A DNA stretch of 64,000 nucleotides from Adineta steineri (Eukaryota; Rotifera; Eurotatoria; Adinetida; Adinetidae), in assembly GCA_905250115.1 (NCBI GenBank), contig CAJNOI010000249.1, forward strand, positions 32,260 through 96,259. The letters run 5' to 3'. Both the position numbers and the translations under genes were made by a program. Position 1 is the first letter of the stretch, and each line of letters starts with the position of its first letter. Under the pieces are notes generated by a model, which worked only from the letters and a program-made list of their open reading frames with translations, made no database searches and was not told the DNA's origin. This document shows positions 12,381 through 24,671 of the stretch, piece after piece.

Positions 12381-13077
12381 TCGTTTCTGAGATATTATGT
12401 TTGTTATACAATACAAGCATCATAATCTATATGACATTAGCTATGAAATAGTTGACATTAACATTTCTTCTTTAGTTTGCACATTAGTTTCATTTTAACA
12501 ATAATTCTCATATATGCGTATTTTTTGCACATTCATCTGACTTAAGTATATAATTTTACTCCAGAAAATAAATCATAATAAATAAGAATATCGAACAAAG
12601 TTTGCAAATGGAATTAAACAAATACAACAGATAAGTCATCTATGTTAATTTATTTATCAATCAGGCTTTTCTGTTCTTCTCTACGTAAAAGATAAGCTAA
12701 CAACTTAAAAGATGGATGTAGATGTGAACGTACAGAGAACATGACTTTCATCAAACATCTACTGTACACATATATGCCAAGCATGATCATGATTTGAAAG
12801 GAAATAACCAAAAGCACTAACAATTTAAGTCTTGGTCTAACCTCTCTTGAACGTTAGAAAATGTAATTAAAAGATTTCGAACAGCTTAAATATCTTTCCC
12901 TAAATTTTACTTCTCAATCTTGGTTTAAAATGTTTTTAGTTTTAAATGAGAGAGAGAACACCTAATCTGATGCCTCTGTGTCAAGATCTTTTCTATTTTA
13001 TATAGGTACTTTGCAGTTCGAGACATGCAGATAAATGAGTAACAACTTTATTGAAACAAAAAAAAAGAATTAGATAA
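12381..13077. other. Gene-free spacer
   Basis: I see no exon, repeat or motif here beyond AT-rich sequence; it holds the 3' ends of two converging genes. Confidence 0.5.
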
Positions 13078-13832
13078 TTAAATAAAAGGAATAAGATGAG
13101 ATGGTCTTTGTGACCACTTTATATCTTCTCCATGTTGTTTTGTTTTCAGAAAATCTTTAACAAATTCTAAAAGACTTCCATATTTAGCATCATAATAAAT
13201 ATTATCATGTTGATTTGGATCATCTTCACGTTCATGATCAATAAAAATAAGTTTTGTATGAACATGTTGAATATTATTAAAATTTCTTCTTAAATCATCA
13301 ACAAATACAACTGGATTTAAATCTTCAATAATTTTTCTTTTTGGATTATTATTAAAATTATCTTTATCATAACCAGAACTAATGATTTTATCAATGGGAA
13401 ATCCATGTAAACGAAAATTTTCTAATCGATGTTCAATAAAATTAGAAGACATTGCTGTAACACAAATTAATTCATAACCAGCTTCATGTAATAAAAGACA
13501 TGCTTCTAATGCTCCATCATGCATTGGCATTCTTCTCCAACCATATTCATTCCATACTTGTTTAAATTGTTCTTTTTCTTCATTATTAAAATTGACATTA
13601 TATTTTCTTTCAGCCTATTTATATGTATAGTTAATTAGTATTTTTTTCTTGTCAAAGATTGAATAAAACTTACATAATGAGCATTTGGTGAAACAATTGT
13701 TAATTTTTTTCCAAAAGTTTGCTCATAAATTTGTGCAAATGTTGCATGATAATCTAAAAGAACTCCATCACAATCAAGAGCAATGATTGGCTTTGGATTT
13801 GTAGTTGATGATAATGGTGAATCTATTGTCAT
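13078..13832 (-). CDS. HAD-superfamily phosphatase / 5'-nucleotidase-like
   Basis: Two exons (13832-13674 and 13614-13078, phase 0) give 231 aa. The nucleophile motif ALDCDGVL has Asp20 and Asp22. Motif II is CVTAMS (Thr106), a Lys-rich motif III lies near 145, and motif IV is VVFVDDL (Asp159/160). These are the four signature motifs of the HAD fold. The enzyme is probably a soluble cytosolic phosphatase acting on a nucleotide or other small phosphate ester; the substrate cannot be read from sequence. The short cap between motifs I and II suits the C1-cap or 5'(3')-deoxyribonucleotidase-like group. The compact bacterial-like architecture makes horizontal origin possible, but that is speculation. 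Confidence 0.75.
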
Positions 13833-15258
13833 TTTGTAATATTAATAATACTTAATGTTAATGGAATTATCTATCTATATTTATATACAGTTATAACGTG
13901 TGCCACGTTTTAACTGATGACGCTGTTATTTTGTAAAATATTTCGCAATTACATTGGCACTGTGTCATTGAAATATCGACGAAAGAATATTGATTCTATT
14001 TCATCATGTTTTTTATTCTTACTTATTTATGACTCAGTTTCATGTCGAATCATATATAAAATATTATTCATAGACTTAACATTAACAAGATACACGCATT
14101 TTATATGGATAATATAGCATATTCACATCTGATATTAGTCTAATGAAAATTCTATAGTGAAAATAAGATTTTATTTATTTGATACTAATTCAGAAGATAT
14201 AAACTGTGGAAAAGACTTTTATTTATTATTATAATATACAAATATTTTCTTTTTGTAATATGAGTGATATGAGTTTTTTTTCTTTTAATTTTTTAATCAT
14301 TTTATGTATATCTGAACTATATTGAGTAAAGTGTATATTTGTAAAATATCTTAATGTGAATGAAAGAAAAAAAAATGAACCACATTTTAACACAAGTAAC
14401 ACTCATCCCTCGGGAAACAAATAAAACAAATAGCGCTCGTCGAGGAAAGTTGCTTCATCTTCGACTAATTTTAACTTGATCAAGATCAAACAGTATTTAT
14501 TAGACGGTACTTTCTACTTTATCATAACCTATATATTCACAAAAAGAAAAAACAGATTTATACAATTTAATCCATCTTTTACGGTGAAGATTCGGTTTTT
14601 TCGGTCATCACTTAAGTTTTTAAAGTGTCAGACTTGTCAGTCATTTGTTGGCATCACTATCAACTACTTCCCATTATACATAAAATCTCTATAACTTAAT
14701 GTAACATCTATTCGTCTTGTTTATTGATTTCTTTGAATATATCAAATAGTCTGGTAAAGTCATACTATAACATCCAGATATTGCATACGATACCTTTTTT
14801 TAGTGAGCTCAACGACGCAGTATGTAACAGAGATGGATACTGGTCAGGTTTTTCAAAATTTCAAGTTGACTGAAACTGAGAGAAGTTTTATATCTTGAGT
14901 ATGTGAGTGTGTAATGAACTAAATATTCATAAAACACCCACATCCTCGTGATGGATATTAACTCTTCGCTCTGGAATTGAATATATGAAAAATGCACTTG
15001 ACAATAAACTAGTAATTTTTTATGTTTACATCAGAAGAAACGTTTTTGAGTGAATTCTTCGTTCACAGTGCGTCGAAAGAAAAATCTTCAATTTTTTTTT
15101 CGGAAGGTAAGATAATTGTTGTTTTTCTATAAACAAAACTTGTTTGACTAGCATCCAATCAACGACAGGAAAACAAACAACATACTACGTTGATTTTCTT
15201 TTCTTACTAATTTATTCATACACATTGTCGGGCGATTCATCGATTGATTCTCGACTCA
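13833..15258. other. Gene-free spacer and duplicated upstream flank
   Basis: 13.9-14.9 kb shows no supported gene. From about 14.94 kb the sequence resembles the upstream flanks at 9.65-10.1 and 19.78-20.25 kb. Confidence 0.5.
14893..14952. repeat. Telomere-like hairpin upstream of protein B gene
   Basis: TCTTGAGTATGTGAGTGTG and ACACCCACATCCTCGTGATGG surround an AATGAACTAAATATTC core. Confidence 0.65.
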
Positions 15259-15336
15259 TATAAAATATTTGAACAACTCCTTTTCTTTCAAAAAAGTAAA
15301 CCAACGGATCAGTTTACTTTTCATCGGCAAACTGAT
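15259..15336 (+). promoter_or_regulatory. Putative TATA box and conserved stem-loop, gene at 15416
   Basis: TATAAAAT at 15259-15266; stem arms ATCAGTTTAC (15308-15317) and GCAAACTGAT (15327-15336), with one mismatch compared with the 10.0-kb copy. Confidence 0.45.
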
Positions 15337-15415
15337 TTCTAAACAAACTGAGATTTTTTAATAACAGATTGATATATTGTACTTCTACTCATTTTTCATC
15401 CACTGTTACAATAAA

Positions 15416-18007
15416 ATGTGGAAATTGTTCGTTTTCATTTTACTTTTTCAACATTTCGAAACTATTTCGAGTAACCTCTTTTCGATTGGTGTGATTCAAA
15501 ATATTTCATTGTTGATGTACGATCCTAATTCAAAATCAATTAATGGTACTTGTAATGAATGCTTGTGTGCAATGATGCTAAATACAACACTGTTTTCATT
15601 CTTGAACTGTTTCCAGAATAATAAGACATGTGAAATGTTCTCGACATTTTCTAACGCGAGATCATTCACACTGATGAATTATCCGACAAGTTCATTTTAC
15701 TTTTTTCAACTGCCAGTTAGCGATGTTACAACAGCGAGCACTTCGTCCAGTGAGTTCTTATTTTCTTTAGATACAGTTCAAAGTATATGAAAAACATTGC
15801 AACGATCAGATAATGTATTCTTAAGAAAATCCCTTTGCTGTTTTAGCTGAAATAGTCATTTATCAAATGAACAGTAATAGAATTCGATATGTTGATCTCG
15901 CATCTAGAAAATTTTGTTCAATGAAATCGATTTTTAAACAGTTTTAGATTTCATCATATCGAATTTTGAAACTACGCCTAGTCAATGTACTCGCCAAGAG
16001 AGTACTCATAGCTTTATATTCTGAAGCGTTCTAGTACATTTATCTTAATTAGATACAAAGTTAATGCAAAAATTATTAAGATACTAAATCAGAGAACTGA
16101 ACACATTACATTACGTTTAGAATTTTTCGTAGAAAATATCAATAAGCATCTCACTTTTACAAAATAAAAAAGGAATGAATAAAAACATGTATTGATGGTG
16201 GTACAACATCAGTCAGTAGAAATTATAGAAAATTATTTATCAAATCACGATATATAATTAAAAAAAAGTATCAGACTGATCACTTGGAAAAAAACGTCTA
16301 TTAAATAACAAACAATAAAAGATAATAAAAATGATCTTTAAGATAATGTGTATCATTACAGAACATAAGACTCTCACCGACTTATAAGAAAAGTTAGTAT
16401 CCATCTTTTGTTTTGCTATTTTTGTCAATGTGTTTGAAAAGAAATATATTTTTATCTAGAAGTTATAAAACAAAATTCAACATATTATCTTTATATGTTT
16501 AAAAACATTTCTGATAGTACTCGAGAAAAGAACAAGTCAGTTTTCGATTTCTAGAATAGCCTTTTTAATACATTTAAATAAATAATTCATCAGAAAAAAA
16601 TGGAAGAGAACATCTTGAGGGTGGATGTGAGCTCATCATATGTAAAACTATATCCACACCCACACCCTCTGATAGCTCTTAACTCGTTTTCAAATTCTTT
16701 ATTATACAGTTCAATGTGTCCTGATCTTCTCTATTCAACGATGAAAACCACGGGCCACTATTACATCCACTCCAACCGTTATATGCATTTTCTCTAATCG
16801 TCTTTTTTCCAAAAAATCGATAATACTTGATTGATTAAATGGATATTTCATTGAATACATTCTATGATTAGAATGAGCAATATTTTACTGTTGCACTTAA
16901 GATTATCAACCAGTCGACCTTCGTCAGTTGCGTCGTTCAATTGATAAAGATTTGGAAGTAATATCATAAGGAAAACGGGCAGAGTATCTTTTATATTTAG
17001 CATGAGAGCAAGTCATTCGTTTTCTATAAAAATATTTAAGAAGTATTGGTAATTAGTAAAGATATATTGAGAACTTTCAATGAAAGCTAAACCCATGGCG
17101 TGCTATGTCTCTTTCAATACCATCGAAGAATAAAATCTTTTGATCTGAAAACTTCGCAGAATTTTCATTTGTTTCGAGATATATTATGAAGTTGTTGTGA
17201 TGTCGTTTGATTGTAATTTATCATTTTGTACTTTTTTAGCCTCAACATCAACGATGACAACGACAACAACAAGAACAACAACAATAACAACCACAACCAC
17301 AACAACAACAATGACAACGACAACAACAATGACAACGACAACAACAACAATAACGACCACAAGAACAACAACCACAACGACAACGACAACAACAAGAACA
17401 ACAACAATAACGACCACAACAACAACGACGACAGTGGCGACAACAAGTAAGTTTTCGAACGTATGATTATTCTTTTTTATTGAATGTTATTTCACTCTCA
17501 ATAGCACCAACGTGCAGCACTTTTCCTGGCAATCCACCAGGACAGATTAATTCTTTCGCTAAAAATGGTGCAAATTTTCCGCTCATGACGTATACAAAAT
17601 ACACGTCTAATTTCACGGCAAATAGTACCTTAGCAACTCTTTCATTTATTATAACGGGTGAGGACGGAACAGGTGCCAATCACTACTGGTTATTAGACGA
17701 AGTGTCTGTGAACCATACCAATGCAAACGCAGATGTTCTAATTAATGGTGGATTTGAAACAGGAAATTTAACTGGCTGGACACAGTCATGTAACACGGCT
17801 GCCAATTGTGTTGCTGGTTATTATTCGCATACGGTAACAAGCCCGTGCTTTACAGGATCATACTGTGTTTTCGATTCATGTAAAAATACTGATTATCTGC
17901 AACAATCGTTTTCTACTGTACCTGGGGATTACTATATAATATCATATTATCTGAGAAATGGTAATACTGATGCAGGACCTATAGCAATGTATGTTACGTT
18001 AACTTAA
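15416..18007 (+). CDS. Secreted Cys-rich / poly-Thr stalk / beta-sandwich protein B
   Basis: Three exons (15416-15749, 17240-17446, 17505-18007) give 347 aa. The signal peptide (MWKLFVFILLFQHF) and the CNECLC...NCF...TC domain closely match protein A. The stalk is one 207-nt exon of ACN repeats, about 69 residues and almost all Thr. The C-terminal domain begins PTCSTFPGNPPGQ and has HYWLLDEVSV and NGGFETGNLTGW, the same domain type as protein A with extra cysteines (CNTAANC, CFTGSYC). It is secreted or surface-bound, likely heavily O-glycosylated and possibly sugar-binding. The 1.49-kb first intron contains a telomere-like hairpin and a stretch homologous to the first intron of the 20279 gene. 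A small missed stalk exon in that intron is possible. Confidence 0.75.
16611..16671. repeat. Telomere-like hairpin in intron 1 of protein B gene
   Basis: CATCTTGAGGGTGGATGTGA and TATCCACACCCACACCCTCT; a well-kept copy. Confidence 0.8.
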
Positions 18008-18766
18008 TTGAGATGACTTCTATTAACGAAATGACATTGATAAACACTATCGCTTTTCTGCTTTTTGTTTAAGTTTTAAGCGTATTACTTGTGTGATTTC
18101 AAACTTTTTATAAAAAGAAATCTTCTTATTTTTCATAAGACATGTGTGTGACAATCCAATGCCATGTATCCTATAATTTTCTTTCCCTTATATTTGTTGC
18201 GCATATAAATAAACACTAGTATCTTCTTCACCCATGAAACATACTTATCTCTCTCTCTCTCTTTCTCTTTTTTTTATGTATGAACGTCGTTATATTATAA
18301 TTATCGTTCCTTGTTTAGTGATGTATAGTGTCTATTTTTCCTTCTTCTCATATATTGAGTGATATTCTTGATGTTTTTCTTTTGTATCCATATTCTAATT
18401 TTTATCCTCTTACAAATTTGACTTTACTCCTTCTATTTATCTGTTTTTGTTTTTATTGAATTTTTCTTTCATGAAATAACATAAAAGAGGTGGAGAACAT
18501 ATTATAATATTACGATTTTGGATATACAAATAAAACACACATATTATTCCTTATATCGTTTCTACAGTATGAGAAATTGACAGTACCACAAAACTGTTTG
18601 CATAGAAAAATGGAGATAAAGATATGAGGACGAATTGTCTAATATTCATAATGTCGTTTTCGAGATTGTTTCAGCTAATTTTGTTAAAGAAAAAACCTTT
18701 CAAATAAAAAAAATCATGATTTACTGAAGTTTTATTTGATTAGATAAACTACTTTAATTTCAACAT
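18008..18766. other. Gene-free spacer
   Basis: T-rich with a short CT tract near 18250; no gene supported. Confidence 0.5.
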
Positions 18767-19634
18767 TTATACTCGATGATTTTTAGAATCGACAACATAA
18801 AGATTGTCAACTTGATCAAATGACAAACCAAGAGGATCATTGAACTGATTTAATTTCTCTCCTATGTTGTTTCCACCAACAACAATAGTTCCTTCGCTTT
18901 CTCCTTCAATCCAACGCATTATTCGACCATTGTCAGAATCTGCAATATAGATATGATGAAATTGCTCGACAATCTATCCTGTAGGACGAGACAATTGTGT
19001 CAATTTATTTCCTTCACCTTGTCTGCCAACTACAATAATTCCTTCTTCTGCATTGTTTACCCACTTCATTACATGATGATTCAACATATCAGATACATAC
19101 AATGAATCGTCTTTGTCGACGAAAATAGAAGAGGGATAATTGAGTTGATTGAGCTTATTTCCTTGTCCTTTTGCACCTGCAATTGTATCACAACTCTCCC
19201 CGATTTACCATCGTTTTACTTCATCGTCTTAGTATTAGTAGTAAAAAGATATTCATTTTTATGCATTGTTAGACAATTGCAGTTGATACCTGAGATGATA
19301 TCCTTTTCATATCTATTATTTTGACGATCCTATTGAAGTATCCGTCCGTTTCCAGTATCGGAAATGATAAATAAATCAGTTCTTTTGTCAATAATCATAT
19401 GCATTGGATTATTCAATGCATTAGCTCTATATCTTGATTCATTTCCACCAGTCACTACTTGACCATTCGTTTTATTGGTTTTTCATCTCACAATACGATC
19501 ATTTCCAAAATCAGCAATATAAATGTTTTTATCATCATCAATTCATATACCACGAGGGCAATTGAGTTAATTTGATTGATTCCCGAATTGGTTTCCTCCA
19601 GCAACTGTAATTCCAAATTGTTCATATTTGACAT
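18767..19634 (-). pseudogene. NHL-repeat pseudogene
   Basis: The reverse strand encodes recognisable NHL blades (NIYIADFGNDRIVR, SLYVSDMLNHHVMKW, HIYIADSDNGRIMRW, NLYVVDSKNHRV, then a stop at 18767). In-frame stops lie near 19543, 19483, 19330, 19216 and 18974, and there is a frameshift near 19200. Several stops sit where these repeats carry Trp (GI-stop-ID, VR-stop-K, LQ-stop-D, MK-stop-N). The family differs from the NHL genes on the plus strand; its motifs (NQLNYP, VVVGG) are the soluble type. It probably lost function some time ago. Confidence 0.75.
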
Positions 19635-19712
19635 CTAAATATAAATAAAAACCTGAAATTATTGAAATTTTTTTCATAAATAAATAGTTATTATGTAGAA
19701 GAATAATACAAA

Positions 19713-19782
19713 AGTGGGTGTGGGTGCTGATGTGAGTGTGTAATAAACTAAATATTCATATCACATTCACATCCTCGTGATG
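19713..19782. repeat. Telomere-like hairpin upstream of the chimeric gene
   Basis: AAGTGGGTGTGGGTGCTGATG and ATCACATTCACATCCTCGTGA, with the AATAAACTAAATATTC core. Confidence 0.7.
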
Positions 19783-20136
19783 GATATTAATTCTTTGCTC
19801 TGGAATTGAACATATGAAAAATGCACTTGAGAATAAACAAGTAATTTTTTATGTTTACATTAGAAGACACGTTTTTAAGTAAATTCTTTTCAGTTTTTTT
19901 CTGTGCAAATGATAAAGGCTGATAATACCTTCCGTGTTATTCTTTTTTCGCAGTACGACGAGAGAAAAATCTTCAATTTCTTTTCGGACGATAAAATGAT
20001 TGTTGTTTTTCTATAAACTAAACTTATCTGACTAACACCCAATCACCGATAAGAAGAAAAACAGTATAGCAATTTGATTTTGTTTTCTCACTAAATTATT
20101 CATACACATTGTCGATCGATCGATCGATTCTGAAGT

Positions 20137-20216
20137 TATATAAAGTGTTTGAACAACGCCTTTTCTTTCAGGAAAATAAACGACCGAATCAGTTTGCATT
20201 TCATCGGCAAACTGAT
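20137..20216 (+). promoter_or_regulatory. Putative TATA box and conserved stem-loop, gene at 20279
   Basis: TATATAAAG at 20137-20145; perfect stem ATCAGTTTGC (20188-20197) and GCAAACTGAT (20207-20216). Confidence 0.5.
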
Positions 20217-20278
20217 TTTTCTAACAACGGGTTGATTTATTACACCTCTTCTCATTTTCCATTCACTGTCACAATTAA

Positions 20279-22327
20279 ATGTGGAAATTATTCCTTTACA
20301 TTTTACTTTTTCAACATTTCGAAACTATTTCGAGTAGCCCCGTTTCCATTGGTATGATTCAAAATGTTTCATTGTTGATGTACGATCCGAATTCAAAATC
20401 AGTTAATGGTACTTGCAATGAATGCTTGTGTGCAATGATGCTGAATACAACAGCGTTTTCATTCTTGAACTGTTTCCAGAATAATGAGACATGTGAAATG
20501 TTCTCGACATCTTCTAACGCGAGATCATTCTCACTAATAAATTATTCGACAAGTTCATTTTACTTTTTACAACTGCCTGTTAGCGATGTTACAACAGCGA
20601 GCATTTCATCCAGTGAGTACTTGTTTTCTTTAGATACAATTCAAGGTATATGGGCGTGGGTATGCGTGTAGGGTGTGTATGTGAGTGTAGAATGAATATA
20701 ATACCATACTCATACCCTCAAGTTATTATCCATCTTTTTTTTCGTTACTTTTCTTATTTTGTCTGAAAAGAAATGTATTTTAATGTAAAAGTTATTAAAC
20801 CAAATTCAATATATTATCTTTTATATGTTTAAAAAGTCTCTGACTGTACTCGAGAAAAGAACAAGTCGTTTTTCTATTCTTGAAATGGCCATTCAATACA
20901 TTTAAATAAATAACTCATCAGAAAAAAATAGACGATAACACAAATAAGTCATTAAAAGATTTTTGTCCTATTTTGCATTTAATTAGTTTATTTTTCTTTA
21001 TTTTTGTATATTATACTGCATCAGTGTTTCGGTAAATGCTTAAGGAAAAACTTAGATGAGTACTTATAATTTCATCAGCGAGTAAATCTTATGAAAATAA
21101 CTCATATGAGGGTGTGGAAGTAAGTGATGGTTAAAATTATATCCACATCTAGAATCTCATCACGACTAGTCAAGAGAAATTTCTAATACTGCTATACGAT
21201 AGCAGTTTTTTAATAATAATAAAGCATGGAATATTTCATCTTGAAGGCATGGGTAAGAGCACAAGATTGATATATCAGCCACATCCACACACTCAAAATG
21301 CATGAAGATTTATAAACAATTTTTATTTGTTTTTATTTAGCAACGACAACTACAATACCATTTAATTCCTGTTAGTTATTTTATATAAAAATGATAAGAT
21401 ATGTTTAAATTTTAATCTATTATTTAAGGTAACAGTCTACGTTGGAATCAAACAGGTCAAATCGTTGCTGGAACAACATCAGGTTCAAGTGCGAATCAAC
21501 TTAAAAATCCAAGTTGTTTGTACATCGACAATAATAATACTCTATATATTTGTGATCATGATAACAACCGCATTCAGAAATGGATTCAAGGTGCTACAAC
21601 AGGTACGACAGTGGCTGGAGATAGTACAGGTACTCAAGGTTCAACATCGACATTGCTAAAAACTCCCATAGATCTTACTTTTGATGAAAATGGTTTTATG
21701 TATGTCGTTGATAATGGCAATAACCGCGTACAAAAGTTTGCTCCAGACTCTATTAACGGCACAACTGTTGCTGGAACGATTGGCAGTCATTCAAGTGCAT
21801 TGACTGATCTAGACCAACCAACAGCGATTGATATTGACAATACCTCAAATATTTATATTCTTGATATGGGGAATACACGATTGGTAAAATGGGTTTCATA
21901 TGCGATAAATGGTACCCTTCTGATCAGTGATAGTAGTCTGAATAATGTCTATGGCATGATTCGCGTGCCATATTCATCGAATCAAGTATATATGTGTGAC
22001 CAAGGTTCCAATAAAATACGTGTATGGACATTTGGTGCATCAAGTCAAAATATGAGTCTTCAAACAGTCAATGACAGTCAACATAATACTCTCAACAATC
22101 CAACAGGCATAGTTTTAGATCCGTATGGTAATTTATATGTTGCTGATAGAGATAATGATCGAATAGTTATGTATTGTGTTAATTCAACAGTTGGTATTGT
22201 TGTTGCTGAAGATAATAATTCTGTACCTTCACTCAAGAAACCAGTGGCTCTTGCTTTTGATTCGGATCTCAATTTGTACCTACTTAGTACAAATAGCGAC
22301 CAAGTGGTTAAACTTCCAAGAATTTGA
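20279..22327 (+). CDS. Chimeric secreted protein: Cys-rich N-terminus fused to NHL propeller (NHL-3)
   Basis: Three exons (20279-20612, 21341-21370, 21429-22327) give 420 aa. Exon 1 is the signal peptide plus CNECLC domain of proteins A and B. Exons 2-3 are the 30-nt exon and six-blade propeller of NHL-1 and NHL-2. The product is thus a secreted propeller with almost no stalk, where its propeller relatives are membrane-anchored. The two halves of the first intron match different paralogues. Blades end with LYVADRDNDRIVMYC and a final SDQVVKLPRI, as in NHL-2. The frame is open throughout, so the gene is probably functional. A small stalk exon between 20613 and 21340 may have been missed. Confidence 0.75.
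20643..20722. repeat. Telomere-like hairpin in NHL-3 intron 1
   Basis: GGGCGTGGGTATGCGTGTAG followed by GGGTGTGTATGTGAGTG; the short right arm is CATACTCATACCCTCA. Confidence 0.65.
21106..21158. repeat. Degenerate telomere-like hairpin in NHL-3 intron 1
   Basis: ATGAGGGTGTGGAAG and TATCCACATCTAGAATCTCAT; it lies at the inferred recombination junction. Confidence 0.6.
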
Positions 22328-22779
22328 GTCGATTGAAAATTATTTCTTCATTTTATAACTATATATATACAACATTGAATCATATATCTGACGTTTTTTG
22401 TTTTTGTGTTGGTTTTATTTTCATAACTAAAATAAATAATCAACCTCTTCATTAAAATATAAACCACATTTAACTGATAATTTGAATGAGAATCAAGTAA
22501 TTAATCGAACTACGTAGTTTTGTAGAAGAAGAGCAGACCTCTCATCTTGAGTAAATACTTTCATTGTGCATTTTTGAAGAAAAGATGATTGATAATAATC
22601 GAAAACAAATTTTAAGATGAACTTATTTACTCAAGACAAATAAAATGATCATAGTTTAATCAATTAATCATAGATAAGTTTGTCACAAATAACATCGATT
22701 GACTAAAAAGGGTTCTTCATCTTCATCATTGTGAAAAAGTATAATGTCTCAATTAAATTAATATGAATATTTTTTGAAT

Positions 22780-22840
22780 TGAGTGGATGTGGGTGTGAGT
22801 GCTATCTCCTTCTCGCTTACCCACACCCACACCCGCTCCC
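22780..22840. repeat. Telomere-like hairpin, 22.8 kb
   Basis: TGAGTGGATGTGGGTGTGAG and CTTACCCACACCCACACCCG; nearly perfect arms. Confidence 0.8.
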
Positions 22841-24107
22841 ATAAAATAATTAATATAATATCATCCTAAAAGTGAAAAAGACATAATAAAACAATCAGTT
22901 CAATTAATATGAAAATATATATTTGATCTCGAATGTGTTTGAACTTAAAGTCTAAAAATTATTTAAAAAATTCAATGGAAATTACTTTAACATAAACATT
23001 AAGCGCATTTATTTGACATATTAATTATTTGTTCAAAATAGCAGACATTTCTCAATTAAAACATGTTCTATATATATGTTATTCTTAATGAAGATTTTGT
23101 TTTTCTTATAAAATAATATTGTTGAGTACCAGTGATGCCAACTGTCATAGCCAGAAAACCGGAATTCTAATATGAAAATTCCAGAAAGGTGTTTAGCAGT
23201 TAGTTTCTACCGACTAAAATAAATTTCTCAAAATCTTGTTCTCAATTATACCACTTATTATTTTAAAAAACACATGTTTTGTATGTATCAAAAGAAAATC
23301 GACAGCAAAATTCAAAACATAATAAACTAAATATATAAGAACTATGAGCCACTGTCAAATATAAATTTTTTTATGAGTATTAACAAATAGATAAAATGTA
23401 ATTCAATAAAACTCATCTCAAATCCGAAAAAACCAGAAGAGTTCGCAACATTGTTGAGTACTTATAATTATAATTAAAAGTATCTATGGGATGTTTCGAG
23501 AAAAAAAAGCAAATTTTTAGTGAATTCCTTATCATTTCTTGCATGAAAAACTTTCTTTCTTCTGATGCTTTACACGAGCGGAATAAGTCAATTTTAGACG
23601 CAGAACGATCCAATGAAATATCTCGTTGATCTCAAGATTTGTCCTCAAATAGTTCTTCTTTTTTTTACATCTTTATTTTTAATCTATCTGTAACCGACAT
23701 TCAATTTTTTTCTTCTCTTCTATATAATCAAGTACTTTCTATACAAGTCACACAGACATTTCCTATTACAAAAAAGAGACGTTTTCTTTTATCATTTATC
23801 ATCCTCAAGTGATCAATCAAAATTACAGTAGATCAGTTTGAAGGTACGTAGATAATAAATATAATGTAAATAAAAACAACAGAAAGTCTTTTATTCTTCA
23901 TGTATTCCATAATTAGTATGACTTGAATTCCGCAGAAAAAAATCCGGAAAATTTTTGAAAAAAGATTCAACAGTTTATTTAACAAAGAAGCATGTACAAG
24001 AAAGAAGAGGAGTGATGTAGTGCACTTTTTACTAGCCACCAGTAAAGAAGTCCCATGAGATGTTCATCGCGATGGATCTCATCGCCGTCGAGTATTGAAT
24101 TGGGCTG

Positions 24108-24160
24108 GAAGGTGTGGGTGTAAATAAAGCATTCACACAACACCCACACCCTCAAGATGG
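24108..24160. repeat. Telomere-like hairpin, 24.1 kb
   Basis: GGAAGGTGTGGGTGTAAATA and ACACCCACACCCTCAAGATGG. Confidence 0.8.
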
Positions 24161-24671
24161 TTTCCGAATTTTTGTTTTCCGGATTCCAAGACATATCCTT
24201 GAATTCCTATATAGTATGCAAAGTATACAAACAATAGAAGATATTTCTTATTTCATGATAATGGTTTCAAGAAAAAAATCTTTTAGAAATGCAGTTGTTT
24301 TCCCATCTTAAAAACATTGTCAAAAGCAGTAAATTATCAGACATATCACCGACAATTTTCTTCGCATTTTTTGATTATATTAAATTATCATTCTTTTCGA
24401 TTTCTAACTACGTACTCGTCTACTGTTGACAAGAATTTTAGTCTTATGATAACAAATGATATTAATGATTGAAGAGGAAACATATATACAAAGTAAAAAA
24501 ATAATCTCTAATCATGACATTTCTACTGAATATGACTTTTCTCTACCATTATATTTAATTTCGAAAAGTGCATTGTTATTAAAATAGATCAAGCTTATTA
24601 AAATTATGAAATATGCTGTCGTGAAATAATATTTTGTTAAACTTAGTCATCATCATTCATTTAGTGCAAAA

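Larger units (their letters stand above)
22328..24671. other. Gene-free spacer before the receptor cluster
   Basis: 22.33-22.69 kb matches the 3' flank of NHL-2. The remainder contains only two hairpins and AT-rich sequence; short open frames here have no supporting motif. Confidence 0.55.

Noticed and set aside
17165..17450. Minus-strand and alternative-frame open frames of poly-Val, poly-Leu and poly-Asn
   Set aside because: They are mirror images of the ACN threonine repeat exon; only the +1 phase that joins flanking exons is supported.
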